Position numbers and translations under genes: made by a program. The notes beneath the pieces are model-generated. The model worked only from the letters and a program-made list of their open reading frames with translations. It did not search any database and was not told the DNA's origin. From Sphingomonas_R sp036387535 (GTDB lineage: Bacteria > Pseudomonadota > Alphaproteobacteria > Sphingomonadales > Sphingomonadaceae), in assembly GCF_036387535.1 (NCBI RefSeq), contig NZ_DASVTO010000063.1:1-22900 (forward strand): a stretch of DNA of 22,900 bases, given 5' to 3'. Position 1 is the stretch's first letter, and each line of letters begins with the position of its first letter. Below, piece by piece: positions 1-7,593 of this stretch.

Positions 1-732
1 GTGGTGTTCTTTCACGGCGGCGGGTTCGTGATCGGCGATCTCGATACCCATGCGAGCTTCTGCGCGGAGATGTCGCGGACGCTCGGGCTCCCGGTCGTGT
101 CGGTCGATTACCGGCTGGCGCCCGAACATCCCTGGCCAGCCGCACCCGACGATTGCGAAGCGGCCGCGCGCTGGGTGGCGTCGGGAGCCGCGGAACTCGG
201 CTTGGGCGTGTCCTCGCTGGTGCTGGCCGGCGACAGCGCGGGTGGATCGCTCTGCATCGTGACCGCGATCGCGTTGCGGGACACGCCGGCGGCCGTGCCG
301 GTGATCGCGCAATGGCCGATCTATCCGCTGGTGGACAACCTGACCCGCTTTCCCTCGTTCGACCGGTTCAGCGAAGGCCATTTCCTCACGCGCGCAGGGA
401 TGCACTGGTTCCATGAAAGCTATGCGCCCGATCCGCATCACTGGCGCAGTTCGCCGGTGCTTGCGCCGCAGGCGGGGCTGCCGCCGACGCTGGTGCTGAC
501 CGCCGCGCTCGATCCGCTGCTGGATCAGGGGCGTGCCTATGCCGCGGCCACCATCGCCGCCGGCGTCCCGACGATCTACCGCGAGGCGGTCGGCAACATC
601 CATGGTTTCCTCAACCTGCGTCGGGCGATCCCGTCGTCGGACGGGGACCTGTTGGCCTGCCTCGCGGTGCTGAAACCGATGATTGCGGAGGCGGAGGCCA
701 ACCGCGTGATGGCGCAGGCGGCGCCGCGATGA
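1..732 (+). CDS. Alpha/beta hydrolase (HSL/acetyl-esterase family), 5' end cut off by window
   Basis: Likely a carboxylesterase or lipase of the hormone-sensitive-lipase family, hydrolysing short acyl esters. The sequence shows the oxyanion-hole motif HGGG at residues 5-8 of the visible part, the nucleophile elbow GDSAGG with Ser79, and the expected remaining triad members Asp171 (in ALDPLLDQ) and His201 (in GNIHGF). Family members usually have about 300 residues with some 70-80 residues before HGGG, so the first GTG in the window is almost certainly internal and the true start lies to the left. Only 243 residues are visible. The stop codon overlaps the start of the next gene in an ATGA, which implies translational coupling with rppH. 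The natural substrate cannot be told from the sequence. Confidence 0.9.
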   Translation: MVFFHGGGFVIGDLDTHASFCAEMSRTLGLPVVSVDYRLAPEHPWPAAPDDCEAAARWVASGAAELGLGVSSLVLAGDSAGGSLCIVTAIALRDTPAAVPVIAQWPIYPLVDNLTRFPSFDRFSEGHFLTRAGMHWFHESYAPDPHHWRSSPVLAPQAGLPPTLVLTAALDPLLDQGRAYAAATIAAGVPTIYREAVGNIHGFLNLRRAIPSSDGDLLACLAVLKPMIAEAEANRVMAQAAPR

Positions 733-1199
733 CCGACCTGCCCTATCGGCCCGCCGCGGGTATCATGCTCCTCAACCGAGACAACAAGGTCTTCGTCGCG
801 CAACGGATCGATACCACGCTGGACGCGTGGCAGATGCCGCAGGGCGGGCTCGATCCGGGCGAGGATGCGCAGACCGGCGCGCTGCGCGAACTGGAGGAGG
901 AAACCGGTATCCCCCCGCATCTGGTCGAAATCGTCGCGCGATCGGCGGGCGAACTGCTCTATGATCTTCCCGCCGACCTTGCCGGGTCGCTGTGGCGCGG
1001 GCGTTATCGGGGACAGCGCCAGGTCTGGTTCCTGCTGCGGTTCTTGGGCCGGGATGCGGATATCGATCTCGCGACCGCACATCCGGAGTTTCGCACCTGG
1101 AAATGGGCCGAACCGGGCGATCTTCCGGATATGATCGTGCCGTTCAAGGCCGAGCTGTACCGCAATGTGCTACGCGAGTTCGCCGCTCATCTGTCGTAG
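729..1199 (+). CDS. rppH: RNA pyrophosphohydrolase RppH (Nudix hydrolase)
   Basis: Cytoplasmic Nudix enzyme that removes pyrophosphate from the 5' triphosphate end of mRNA and so opens the way to RNase E-dependent decay. The 156-residue length fits the family. The Nudix box runs over residues 39-61 with the signature G-x5-E-x7-R-E-x2-E-E-x-G (Glu45, Arg53-Glu54, Glu57-Glu58, Gly60). The N-terminal YRPAAGIMLLN and the DAWQMPQGG stretch just before the box are typical of RppH rather than of other Nudix proteins, and the W-F-L-L-R-F and F-x-x-W-K-W elements follow as expected. It starts at an ATG that overlaps the TGA of the esterase gene (ATGA), so the two are probably cotranscribed. Another diadenosine polyphosphate hydrolase is possible but less likely. 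Confidence 0.93.
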   Translation: MTDLPYRPAAGIMLLNRDNKVFVAQRIDTTLDAWQMPQGGLDPGEDAQTGALRELEEETGIPPHLVEIVARSAGELLYDLPADLAGSLWRGRYRGQRQVWFLLRFLGRDADIDLATAHPEFRTWKWAEPGDLPDMIVPFKAELYRNVLREFAAHLS

Positions 1200-1208
1200 A
1201 GTCCGTTC

Positions 1209-2228
1209 ATGTCCCCGCTGATCCTGATCGCCGTCCAGGGCCTTACCCTGCCGCCCGAACTGCTGACGCCCGAACCGGTGGTGCCCGCCACGCCGGTTCT
1301 CGTCTTCTTCCTGCCGCCACCCCCCGAACCACTGCCGCTGCTTCAGCCGGATCGCCCGCCCGATGCGCCGCCGGTGCTGCCGGAGGAGATCCGCGCCGTG
1401 CTGACCGCCGCGGTCGACAGCGGCGATCCTGCCGCCGTGGCCGCGGTCGTGCGGTTCGCCAAGACCACGAATCCGGAAACCGCGGGCCAGATCGACCGGA
1501 TCAACGAGGCCTATCTTGCCCGCGTCGCGGCGCGAAAGGCACGCGAGGAACGCGAACGGCGTGACGAGCTGCTGCTCGCCGGCCCGCTCGATTTCTGGAA
1601 GGGGCAGGTCGAACTGGGTGCTTCGCGCTCGACCGGCAATACCGACGCGCTGGGCGTCTATCTCGCGGCCAGCGCCAACCGCGACGGCATCTACTGGCGG
1701 CACAAGCTGACTGGGCGGATCGACTATCAACGCACCAACGGCATTACCAGCACCGAACGCGCGAATCTAAGCTACCAACCGAACTACAAGATCGACAATC
1801 AACTCTATACGTTTGGGATCGCGCAATATGAACGCGACCGGCTGCTTGGCTATACCACGCGTCTCACCGGCGGCGCCGGGCTCGGCTACAGCGTATTCAC
1901 GGAAGGGCCGATCCGGCTCGATCTGGAAGGCGGCCCGGCGCTGCGCCAGACGGACTATGTTGATCAATCCACCGAAACCGGGATTGCCGCACGCGCATCA
2001 ATGGCCATGACATGGAAGATCACGCCGAAGGTGAACGTCACGCAGAATGCATCCTTCTACCTCGAACCCGACAACCGCAATGCCAGTTCCAGCACCGCGA
2101 TCGACACCACGATCATGGGTTCGCTCAAGGCCCGGCTGTCCTACAATGTCCAATATGAGCGCGCAGCCCCGACACGCAGTCAGTCCGTCGATACGCTCAG
2201 CCGCGCGACGTTGGTGTATGGATTTTAG
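1209..2228 (+). CDS. DUF481 domain outer-membrane beta-barrel protein (YdiY-like)
   Basis: A predicted 339-residue cell-envelope protein. The first 15 residues are hydrophobic and could act as an export signal, though no clean cleavage site is obvious. Residues about 15-60 are very proline-rich, residues about 60-120 form a charged helix with many Ala, Arg and Glu, and from about residue 125 (LDFWKGQVELGASRSTGNTD) the protein shows the alternating polar/aromatic strands of the DUF481 family, known from the salt-induced YdiY protein. It ends in Tyr-Gly-Phe, a terminal aromatic residue of the kind used by outer-membrane barrels for BAM recognition. It follows rppH after only 9 bases and may be read from the same transcript. 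The exact function of DUF481 proteins is unknown. The proline-rich N-terminal extension is the unusual part. Confidence 0.85.
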   Translation: MSPLILIAVQGLTLPPELLTPEPVVPATPVLVFFLPPPPEPLPLLQPDRPPDAPPVLPEEIRAVLTAAVDSGDPAAVAAVVRFAKTTNPETAGQIDRINEAYLARVAARKAREERERRDELLLAGPLDFWKGQVELGASRSTGNTDALGVYLAASANRDGIYWRHKLTGRIDYQRTNGITSTERANLSYQPNYKIDNQLYTFGIAQYERDRLLGYTTRLTGGAGLGYSVFTEGPIRLDLEGGPALRQTDYVDQSTETGIAARASMAMTWKITPKVNVTQNASFYLEPDNRNASSSTAIDTTIMGSLKARLSYNVQYERAAPTRSQSVDTLSRATLVYGF

Positions 2229-2351
2229 GTAGCGCTAACCTGCCACCCCAAACCCGCCGACGGACAGGTTCGGATCCGGCGAGCGCGGTCAGCGTTCTCT
2301 AAGGGCCCGGCCAGCCAGGGAACGGCCGATGCTGAACGCAACAGGATGAGG

Positions 2352-2447
2352 CTATATTTTCGTCCCCGCCAGGGGCACGATCTTCTTGTCCGCCTCCTTC
2401 TTTGGCTTGCGGACTTCCTTGTTGCTCTTCTTCTGACCCTTGGCCAT
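2352..2447 (-). CDS. 31-residue Lys-rich small protein of unknown function
   Basis: A very small, strongly basic protein beginning MAKGQKKSNKE and ending VPLAGTKI, with about a third lysine or arginine and no hydrophobic segment. I recall similar MAKGQ-(K/R)-SNKE-x-KKPK proteins annotated as hypothetical in alphaproteobacteria, but I could not search. A GGGAG ribosome-binding site lies upstream. Two ATG codons stand in tandem (2450 and 2447). The second gives the better spacing of 7 bases, so I chose 2447. It lies about 20 bases downstream of the 75-residue gene and probably shares its transcript. The composition suggests nucleic-acid or ribosome binding, which is only an inference. Confidence 0.7.
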   Translation of the reverse strand: MAKGQKKSNKEVRKPKKEADKKIVPLAGTKI

Positions 2448-2470
2448 CATGGCTCTCCCGGTTGGAAACG

Positions 2471-2695
2471 TCAGCGTTGGCGAAGCGCGCTGGCGTTGGC
2501 GGCGCGCTTGGCGGCCTCGACGCGTGCCGGCACCCGTTCCGCAGCCCGCGCCTCGGCCTCGCCGACATTGGCCATCAGCTTGCGGTAGATGCTGTAGGCA
2601 CGGCGATGAAACGCACGATCCCGTTCGGTGGTTGCGGCTTCGGCCGCGGCCAGGCTTTCGGCGGCTTTCGCGCTGTAATCTTCGACGGTGCTCAT
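2471..2695 (-). CDS. 74-residue alanine-rich helical small protein, unknown function
   Basis: A small protein beginning MSTVEDYSAKAAES, predicted almost entirely alpha-helical, rich in Ala, Arg and Glu, with an aromatic patch (AFHRRAYSIYRKL, residues about 28-40). It has no signal peptide or membrane segment, so it is probably cytoplasmic. A GGGAG ribosome-binding site precedes tandem ATG codons at 2698 and 2695. The second has the better spacing and is used here, while starting at 2698 adds one Met. The next gene downstream is the 31-residue protein with the same start arrangement, which supports a two-gene unit. acnA lies 233 bases upstream on the same strand. I do not recognise a characterised family. 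Confidence 0.72.
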   Translation of the reverse strand: MSTVEDYSAKAAESLAAAEAATTERDRAFHRRAYSIYRKLMANVGEAEARAAERVPARVEAAKRAANASALRQR

Positions 2696-2884
2696 CATGC
2701 TGCTCCCAGTTCAAGCGGGAGCGCAAACCGTCTCTCAGTCGTCGGGTGCCTGCGATCATGCTGCGACGATGCCATAGGCGTAGCGCAGCGGAGCCCGCAT
2801 GGCGAGGCCCGATCGGTCACCCGACGCGATCCGCCCATGGCGACTGAAAACCCTGTGCGGATTTTCTCCAGGGTGCGGAACATG

Positions 2885-2907
2885 GGGCCGCGGGACTGGG
2901 GCGGCCC
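2885..2907 (-). terminator. Possible acnA terminator hairpin
   Basis: GGGCCGC at 2885-2891 pairs with GCGGCCC at 2901-2907 around a 9-base loop, about 25 bases after the acnA stop codon in its direction of transcription. There is no following U-run, so this could simply be a GC-rich structure. Confidence 0.35.
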
Positions 2908-2931
2908 GACATCGGACCACCCCACCTGTCG

Positions 2932-5628
2932 TCAGGCCGCCAGCTTGCGCAGCACATAGTGCAGGATGCCGCCGTTCAGGAAATATTCCAGCTCGTTGAC
3001 GGTATCGATCCGGCACCGCGCCTCGAACGTGAAGTGGGTCCCGTCCGCCCGGCCAACCGTCACCGTCACCTGCTGACGCGGGCGCAAACCGGCGACATCC
3101 GCGACGGAGAAGGTTTCGGTGCCGTCCAGACCCAGCGTATGACGATCCTCGCCGGGCGCGAACTGCAGCGGCAGGATGCCCATGCCGACCAGATTCGACC
3201 GGTGGATCCGCTCGAAACTTTCGGCAACCACCATCCGCACGCCCAGCAGCATCGTGCCCTTCGCGGCCCAGTCGCGGGACGAACCGGTGCCATATTCCTT
3301 GCCCGCGATCACCACCAGCGGGGTGCCGTCTTCCTTGTACCGCATCGCCGCGTCATAGATCGGCATCGTCTCGCCGGTCGGGATGTAGCGGGTCACGCCG
3401 CCTTCGATGCCGGGCGTCATCTGGTTCTTGATGCGGATATTGGCGAAGGTACCGCGCATCATCACCTCATGATTGCCGCGGCGCGCGCCATAGCTGTTGA
3501 AATCTGCACGGCTGACCTGATGCTCCGACAGATATTTGCCGGCCGGGCTATCCGCCTTGATCGAACCCGCCGGGCTGATGTGGTCGGTGGTGATGCTGTC
3601 GGCGAAGATCGCCAGCGGCCGGGCTTCGACGATGTCGGCGATCGCCTTCGGCGTCATCGACATGCCTTCGAAATAGGGCGGGTTCTGGACATAGGTCGAT
3701 CCCGCCGCCCAGCTATAGGTGTCCGATCCTTCGACCGCGATGCCCTGCCAATGCGCGTCGCCCAGGAACACGTTGGCATAGCGCGAGCGATACATGCCGC
3801 TGTCGATGTAGGATGTGACCATATCGGTCACTTCCTGATTGGTCGGCCATACATCGCGCAGATAGACGTCCTGCCCGTTTGATCCCTGGCCTAGCGGCGT
3901 CTTGGTGATGTCCTCGCGCACCGTGCCCTTCAACGCATAGGCGACCACCAGCGGCGGCGACGCCAGGAAGTTGGCGCGCACGTCCGGCGATACCCGGCCT
4001 TCGAAATTGCGGTTGCCCGACAGCACCGACGCGGCAACCAGATCATTCTCGTTGATCGCGCGGCTGATCGGCGCCGGCAGCGGACCGGAATTGCCGATGC
4101 AGGTGGTGCAGCCATAGCCGACCAGGTTGAACCCGATGGCATCCAGGTCCGCGCTCAATCCGGCCTTGTCGAGATAGTCGGTAACGACCTGCGACCCCGG
4201 CGCCAGCGACGTCTTCACCCAGGGCTTGGGCTTCAGGCCCAGCGCATGCGCCTTGCGCGCGACCAGCCCGGCGGCGATCAGCACATTGGGGTTGGAGGTG
4301 TTGGTGCAGCTGGTGATCGCGGCGATCACGACATCGCCGTGGCCGATATCATGCGCGACGCGGTCGCCCTCCGCCGCCACGGCAACGCGCACGTCGCTGT
4401 CGCCCGACTTCTTGTAGCCGCCGGCCAGTTCCGTATTGAAGTTGTGGTCGACCGCATCCAGCAGCACGCGGTCCTGCGGACGCTTCGGTCCCGCCAGCGA
4501 CGGCAGCACGCCCGACATGTCCAGTTCCAGCGTGTCGGTGAAGATCGGATCGGGCGCCGCCGCGTCACGCCAGAAACCCTGCGCCTTGGCATAGGCCTCG
4601 ACCAGCGCGATCTGCGCATCCTCGCGCCCGGTCAGGCGCAGATAGGTCAGCGTCGCATCGTCGACCGGGAAGAAGCCGCAGGTCGCGCCATATTCCGGCG
4701 CCATGTTGGCGATCGTCGCACGGTCCGCCAGGCTGAGCGCATCGAGCCCGGACCCGTAGAACTCCACGAAGCGGCCGACCACCCCCTTGGCGCGCAGCAT
4801 CTGCGTCACGGTCAGCACCAGATCGGTCGCGGTGATCCCCTCACCCAGCGTGCCGGTCAGCTTGAACCCGACCACTTCGGGGATCAGCATCGACACCGGC
4901 TGGCCCAGCATCGCCGCCTCCGCCTCGATCCCGCCGACGCCCCAGCCCAGCACGCCCAGGCCGTTGACCATCGTGGTATGGCTGTCGGTGCCGACCAGCG
5001 TATCGGGATAGGCGACGGTCTCGCCCTGCGGATCGACCGAGGTCCACACCGTCTGCGCCAGGTTTTCCAGGTTCACCTGGTGGCAGATGCCCGTACCCGG
5101 CGGCACCACCTTGAAATTGTCCAGTGCCTTCGATCCCCAGCGCAGAAACTCGTAGCGCTCGATATTGCGCTGATATTCCAGCTCGACATTCTGTTCGGCC
5201 GCCTTGGGCGTGCCGAATTCGTCGACCATCACCGAATGGTCGATCACCAGATGCACCGGCACCTGCGGATTGATCTTCTGCGCGTCGCCGCCCAGCGCGT
5301 TCATCGCGTCGCGCATCGCCGCCAGATCGACGACGCAGGGCACGCCGGTGAAATCCTGCATCAACACGCGCGCCGGCCGATACTGGATCTCGCGTTCGGA
5401 CGTGCGGTCGGTCAGCCACTGGACCATCGCCTTCAGGTCGTCGATCGTCACGGTCTTGCCGTCTTCGAACCGCAGCAGGTTCTCCAGCAACACCTTCATC
5501 GAGAACGGCAGGCGCGACACGTCGCCCAGTTGTTCCGCCGCCTTGGGCAGCGAATAATAAGAGACGGTCCTGCCACCGACCTCCAAGGTCGTCCGGGTGC
5601 CGAGCGTGTCCTGGCCAATGGCGGTCAT
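2932..5628 (-). CDS. acnA: Aconitate hydratase AcnA (4Fe-4S)
   Basis: Cytoplasmic tricarboxylic-acid-cycle enzyme that interconverts citrate and isocitrate through cis-aconitate. It has 898 residues, close to the roughly 890 usual for AcnA/IRP-type aconitases. Visible landmarks are DSHTTMVNGLGVLGWGVGGIEAE near 215-237, the first cluster cysteine in ITSCTNTSNPN (Cys441), the pair in GYGCTTCIGNSGP (Cys507 and Cys510), and the swivelling-domain active-site loop GSSRDWAAKG at 782-791. All three iron-sulfur ligands are present, so it should be active. The start ATG at 5628 has a GGGA sequence 5 bases upstream. It stands alone, with a 315-base non-coding region upstream shared with the divergent lipoprotein gene. 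AcnA-type rather than AcnB-type is clear from domain order. A bifunctional role in methylcitrate metabolism cannot be excluded. Confidence 0.98.
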   Translation of the reverse strand: MTAIGQDTLGTRTTLEVGGRTVSYYSLPKAAEQLGDVSRLPFSMKVLLENLLRFEDGKTVTIDDLKAMVQWLTDRTSEREIQYRPARVLMQDFTGVPCVVDLAAMRDAMNALGGDAQKINPQVPVHLVIDHSVMVDEFGTPKAAEQNVELEYQRNIERYEFLRWGSKALDNFKVVPPGTGICHQVNLENLAQTVWTSVDPQGETVAYPDTLVGTDSHTTMVNGLGVLGWGVGGIEAEAAMLGQPVSMLIPEVVGFKLTGTLGEGITATDLVLTVTQMLRAKGVVGRFVEFYGSGLDALSLADRATIANMAPEYGATCGFFPVDDATLTYLRLTGREDAQIALVEAYAKAQGFWRDAAAPDPIFTDTLELDMSGVLPSLAGPKRPQDRVLLDAVDHNFNTELAGGYKKSGDSDVRVAVAAEGDRVAHDIGHGDVVIAAITSCTNTSNPNVLIAAGLVARKAHALGLKPKPWVKTSLAPGSQVVTDYLDKAGLSADLDAIGFNLVGYGCTTCIGNSGPLPAPISRAINENDLVAASVLSGNRNFEGRVSPDVRANFLASPPLVVAYALKGTVREDITKTPLGQGSNGQDVYLRDVWPTNQEVTDMVTSYIDSGMYRSRYANVFLGDAHWQGIAVEGSDTYSWAAGSTYVQNPPYFEGMSMTPKAIADIVEARPLAIFADSITTDHISPAGSIKADSPAGKYLSEHQVSRADFNSYGARRGNHEVMMRGTFANIRIKNQMTPGIEGGVTRYIPTGETMPIYDAAMRYKEDGTPLVVIAGKEYGTGSSRDWAAKGTMLLGVRMVVAESFERIHRSNLVGMGILPLQFAPGEDRHTLGLDGTETFSVADVAGLRPRQQVTVTVGRADGTHFTFEARCRIDTVNELEYFLNGGILHYVLRKLAA

Positions 5629-5731
5629 GAGGATCCCTATCGTAATGCGTCTGCCGAGATGGAGCGGCGCATAGCAAGGGCACGCGCCTTGGGGAAGGGC
5701 ATGGACGCGCCGGGCACGGACACAGGATAAG

Positions 5732-5761
5732 GGACAGGAGGATCACGGACAGGAGGATCAC
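5732..5761. repeat. 15-base perfect tandem duplication
   Basis: GGACAGGAGGATCAC occurs at 5732-5746 and again at 5747-5761, followed by a partial third start GGACA at 5762-5766. It lies about 105-135 bases upstream of the acnA start codon and could move or duplicate a regulatory element, but no function is evident. Confidence 0.85.
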
Positions 5762-5782
5762 GGACACAGGGCGGCGCATCGC

Positions 5783-5809
5783 GGCGCGGGGATCACTGCC
5801 GCGCCTTTT
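5783..5809 (+). terminator. Terminator-like hairpin with T-run, no obvious gene upstream
   Basis: GGCGCGG (5783-5789) pairs with CCGCGCC (5799-5805) around a 9-base loop and is followed directly by TTTT (5806-5809). In shape it resembles an intrinsic terminator on the plus strand, yet no plus-strand gene ends nearby. It could end an antisense or small RNA, or be a chance structure in GC-rich DNA. Confidence 0.4.
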
Positions 5810-5943
5810 CCGGTGCCGGATCGTCCGCGCCGCCCACGCGCGGCGGAACCGATCCTGTTGCCCGACGCTCATCGTGGTTCAGGGGCGGTTCAACGCGGGC
5901 ATGCAAAAGACCGGTCATAACACACAGGGTTACGGAGTTGGAC

Positions 5944-6516
5944 ATGCGCTTTTCTCCCAGGATGATGGCGGCTGCCGCCTTGATGACCGCCTCGCTCGCC
6001 TTGGGCGGATGCGCCTATGACGATTATGGCTATGGCGGCGTCAATGTCGGCTACGGCGTGGCCGGCGGCTACGGCTATGATGGATATGGCTATCCCGCCT
6101 ATGGCTATGGCGGAATCGGCTATGGTTCGGGCTGGTATAATGACTTCTACTATCCCGGTACCGGCTATTATGTGTTCGACCGGTCCGGCCGCCGCTCGCG
6201 CTGGAACGACGGCCAGCGACGCTACTGGCAGCAGCGCCAGGCTTATCGCGGCGAACGCCGGGACGACCGGCGCGATTTCCGCCAGGAACGGCGCGACGAT
6301 CGCCGCGCCTTCCGGCAGGGCGACGTGAGTCGCGATCAGTTCCGGCAGGATCGTCGCGCGGATCGGCAGGATTTCCGGCAGGACCGTCGTCAGGATCGTC
6401 AGCAGTTCCGGAACGACACCGGCCGCCCCGCTCCGCGCCCGAACATCACGCCCGGCCCACGTCGCGAAGGCGGGCTGGTCGGACGCGTCCAGCGCCGCGT
6501 CGAACAACAGCGATAG
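5944..6516 (+). CDS. Lipoprotein with Gly/Tyr-rich segment and 11-residue Arg/Asp/Phe repeats
   Basis: A 190-residue predicted lipoprotein. The N-terminus has a basic start, a hydrophobic core and the lipobox LGGC at residues 20-23, so Cys23 should be lipidated and the protein anchored in the cell envelope. Residues about 25-77 are a glycine/tyrosine-rich low-complexity stretch. Residues 104-157 are five tandem repeats of about 11 residues built around R-R-x-D-R-x-x-F-R-Q-D, with Phe at 112, 123, 133, 144 and 155. The tail is Pro/Arg-rich. The start ATG at 5944 has GGAG six bases upstream; an in-frame TTG at 5938 is less likely. The gene converges on the cyclophilin gene with a shared hairpin between them. 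I recognise no named family. The Arg/Asp-rich repeat resembles periplasmic proteins called hypothetical or RcnB-like, without a firm match. Confidence 0.82.
   Translation: MRFSPRMMAAAALMTASLALGGCAYDDYGYGGVNVGYGVAGGYGYDGYGYPAYGYGGIGYGSGWYNDFYYPGTGYYVFDRSGRRSRWNDGQRRYWQQRQAYRGERRDDRRDFRQERRDDRRAFRQGDVSRDQFRQDRRADRQDFRQDRRQDRQQFRNDTGRPAPRPNITPGPRREGGLVGRVQRRVEQQR
6253..6414 (+). repeat. Five tandem 33-base coding repeats (11-residue units)
   Basis: Inside the lipoprotein gene, residues 104-157 repeat E/D-R-R-x-D-R-x-x-F-R-Q with spacing of 11, 10, 11 and 11 residues between the phenylalanines. The third unit has lost one residue. An 11-residue period suits a long right-handed helix or coiled coil. 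Confidence 0.8.
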
Positions 6517-6523
6517 GTGCTGT

Positions 6524-6548
6524 GGCCGGCGGGCTCACCCCGCCGGCC
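6524..6548. terminator. Hairpin between convergent lipoprotein and cyclophilin genes
   Basis: GGCCGGCGGG (6524-6533) pairs perfectly with CCCGCCGGCC (6539-6548) around a 5-base loop. It lies 7 bases after the lipoprotein stop and overlaps the cyclophilin stop codon (6535-6537), so it could terminate both transcripts. There is no clear T-run on either side. Confidence 0.6.
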
Positions 6549-7428
6549 GTATCCGCGTCGGCGGCAAGGCGTTGCAGATATCGAGCCCGCCCGCCGGCCG
6601 TTCGAAGAAATCGTCGTGGCGATTGGCCTTTACCTTGATCCATGCGGAAAAGCTCGGGCCGTCGCTCGCCATCACCTGCCAGGCCGGTCGTTCGTTTGCT
6701 GGCAACGCGCTCGCCAGCCGCACCCGCACGATCCCGGTCCGCTGCGCCGGGTCGGTGTAGAAGCCCAGATCTCCGGTTCCGCGCGGCAACGCCGCCAGCG
6801 CCTCCATGCCCGCCAGCACGCGCCCGACGACCGCGATGTTGCGGTCCAAATGCCGTGGCGATTCCCCGATCACGGCATATAGCTCGGCACCGGTGCCGGT
6901 GTCCGGCGCCAGATTCCGGCCGACCCCGACCATCCCGTAACAATGCGGCAGCCACGCCCGCCCCGCCACCCGCGCCACCGGCCAGCCGCCGACATGCCCC
7001 ACCGCCGTGGCGTAGGAGTCGCGATAGGGTAGCGACCGCCATTTCAGTCCCGCCAGATCGCGGTCATAGTCCCGCGCCGGCGCGACGATGCCGGTCGGGA
7101 GCGGCTTGGCCTCGGTCGCATCGCCCCATTGCGCGACATAATTGTCCTGCACCCGGTTGATGCTGGTCCCATCCCACCAATGCGCGCGTGCAAGCGCCCT
7201 CATGTTGGCGACATGCGGTTTCGCGAAATCGGGCGATAGCGCGATGACCACGCGCCGCCCGCCGGTCAGATCCATGATCAACAGATCATCGGCCGCGATG
7301 TCCAGCCACGCCGCAGCCGGCGCATCCGCCACGATGCCGAGCGGCGTCGCCGGCTTTGCCGCGGGCGGAACCGATGGGGAAGCGCCCTGCATGAACAGGG
7401 CCAGCGTCAGAAAGGCGGAAAGACTCAT
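6535..7428 (-). CDS. Secreted cyclophilin-type peptidyl-prolyl cis-trans isomerase
   Basis: A 297-residue exported protein predicted to catalyse proline isomerisation during protein folding in the periplasm. From the chosen start it opens with a signal peptide (MSLSAFLTLALFMQGASPS). The cyclophilin-like core follows with SINRVQDNYVAQWGDA, the typical alphaproteobacterial form of the F-H-R-V-I-x-N-F-x-x-Q-G-G-D region, and later a GMVGVGR and a GRVLAGMEAL segment matching the G-M-A and G-x-V-x-x-G-x-x core motifs. The frame stays open upstream to 7608, but those extra residues (including GRDSNPRR) are the antisense translation of the tRNA-Ser gene, so the start at 7428 is preferred despite a weak ribosome-binding site. 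The classical catalytic Arg in F-H-R is changed here to N-R-V, so activity may be low. Confidence 0.85.
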   Translation of the reverse strand: MSLSAFLTLALFMQGASPSVPPAAKPATPLGIVADAPAAAWLDIAADDLLIMDLTGGRRVVIALSPDFAKPHVANMRALARAHWWDGTSINRVQDNYVAQWGDATEAKPLPTGIVAPARDYDRDLAGLKWRSLPYRDSYATAVGHVGGWPVARVAGRAWLPHCYGMVGVGRNLAPDTGTGAELYAVIGESPRHLDRNIAVVGRVLAGMEALAALPRGTGDLGFYTDPAQRTGIVRVRLASALPANERPAWQVMASDGPSFSAWIKVKANRHDDFFERPAGGLDICNALPPTRIRPAG

Positions 7429-7502
7429 GCGATGCTGTGTGACACGCCAAAGACGCTTGCGGAAGGCGCCCCCACCCGATAGGGCGCGCTCTTCCAGGAC
7501 GC

Positions 7503-7593
7503 GGAGCGGTGGCCGAGTGGTCGATGGCGCACGCCTGGAAAGTGTGTAAGGGTTAATAGCCCTTCGAGGGTTCGAATCCCTCCCGCTCCGCCA
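7503..7593 (+). tRNA. tRNA-Ser (anticodon GGA)
   Basis: A class II tRNA of 91 bases with encoded CCA. The acceptor stem GGAGCGG (7503-7509) pairs with CCGCTCC (7583-7589), followed by discriminator G and CCA (7591-7593). The D-loop begins TGGCCGAGTGG, the anticodon GGA is at 7537-7539 in a CTGGAAA loop, a long variable arm follows (as serine tRNAs have), and the T arm reads GAGGGTTCGAATCCCTC. It decodes UCC and UCU. It is divergent from the cyclophilin gene, and no integrase lies next to it. Confidence 0.97.

Larger units (their letters stand above)
5629..5943. other. Intergenic region between divergent acnA and lipoprotein gene
   Basis: This 315-base gap must hold the promoters of acnA (-) and of the lipoprotein gene (+). 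I cannot assign sigma-70 boxes with confidence. It contains a perfect 15-base tandem duplication (5732-5761) and a hairpin followed by four T residues (5783-5809). No convincing ORF is present: the open frame running from here into acnA on the minus strand is out of phase with the enzyme. Confidence 0.6.

Noticed and set aside
1..3. GTG at the first base as a gene start
   Set aside because: The esterase family needs about 70-80 residues before the HGGG motif, so the gene begins outside the window.
4841..5872. Minus-strand frame starting upstream of acnA with a hydrophobic VILLS repeat
   Set aside because: It overlaps acnA out of phase. The hydrophobic repeat is only the 15-base duplication read in one frame, and the rest has shadow-ORF composition.
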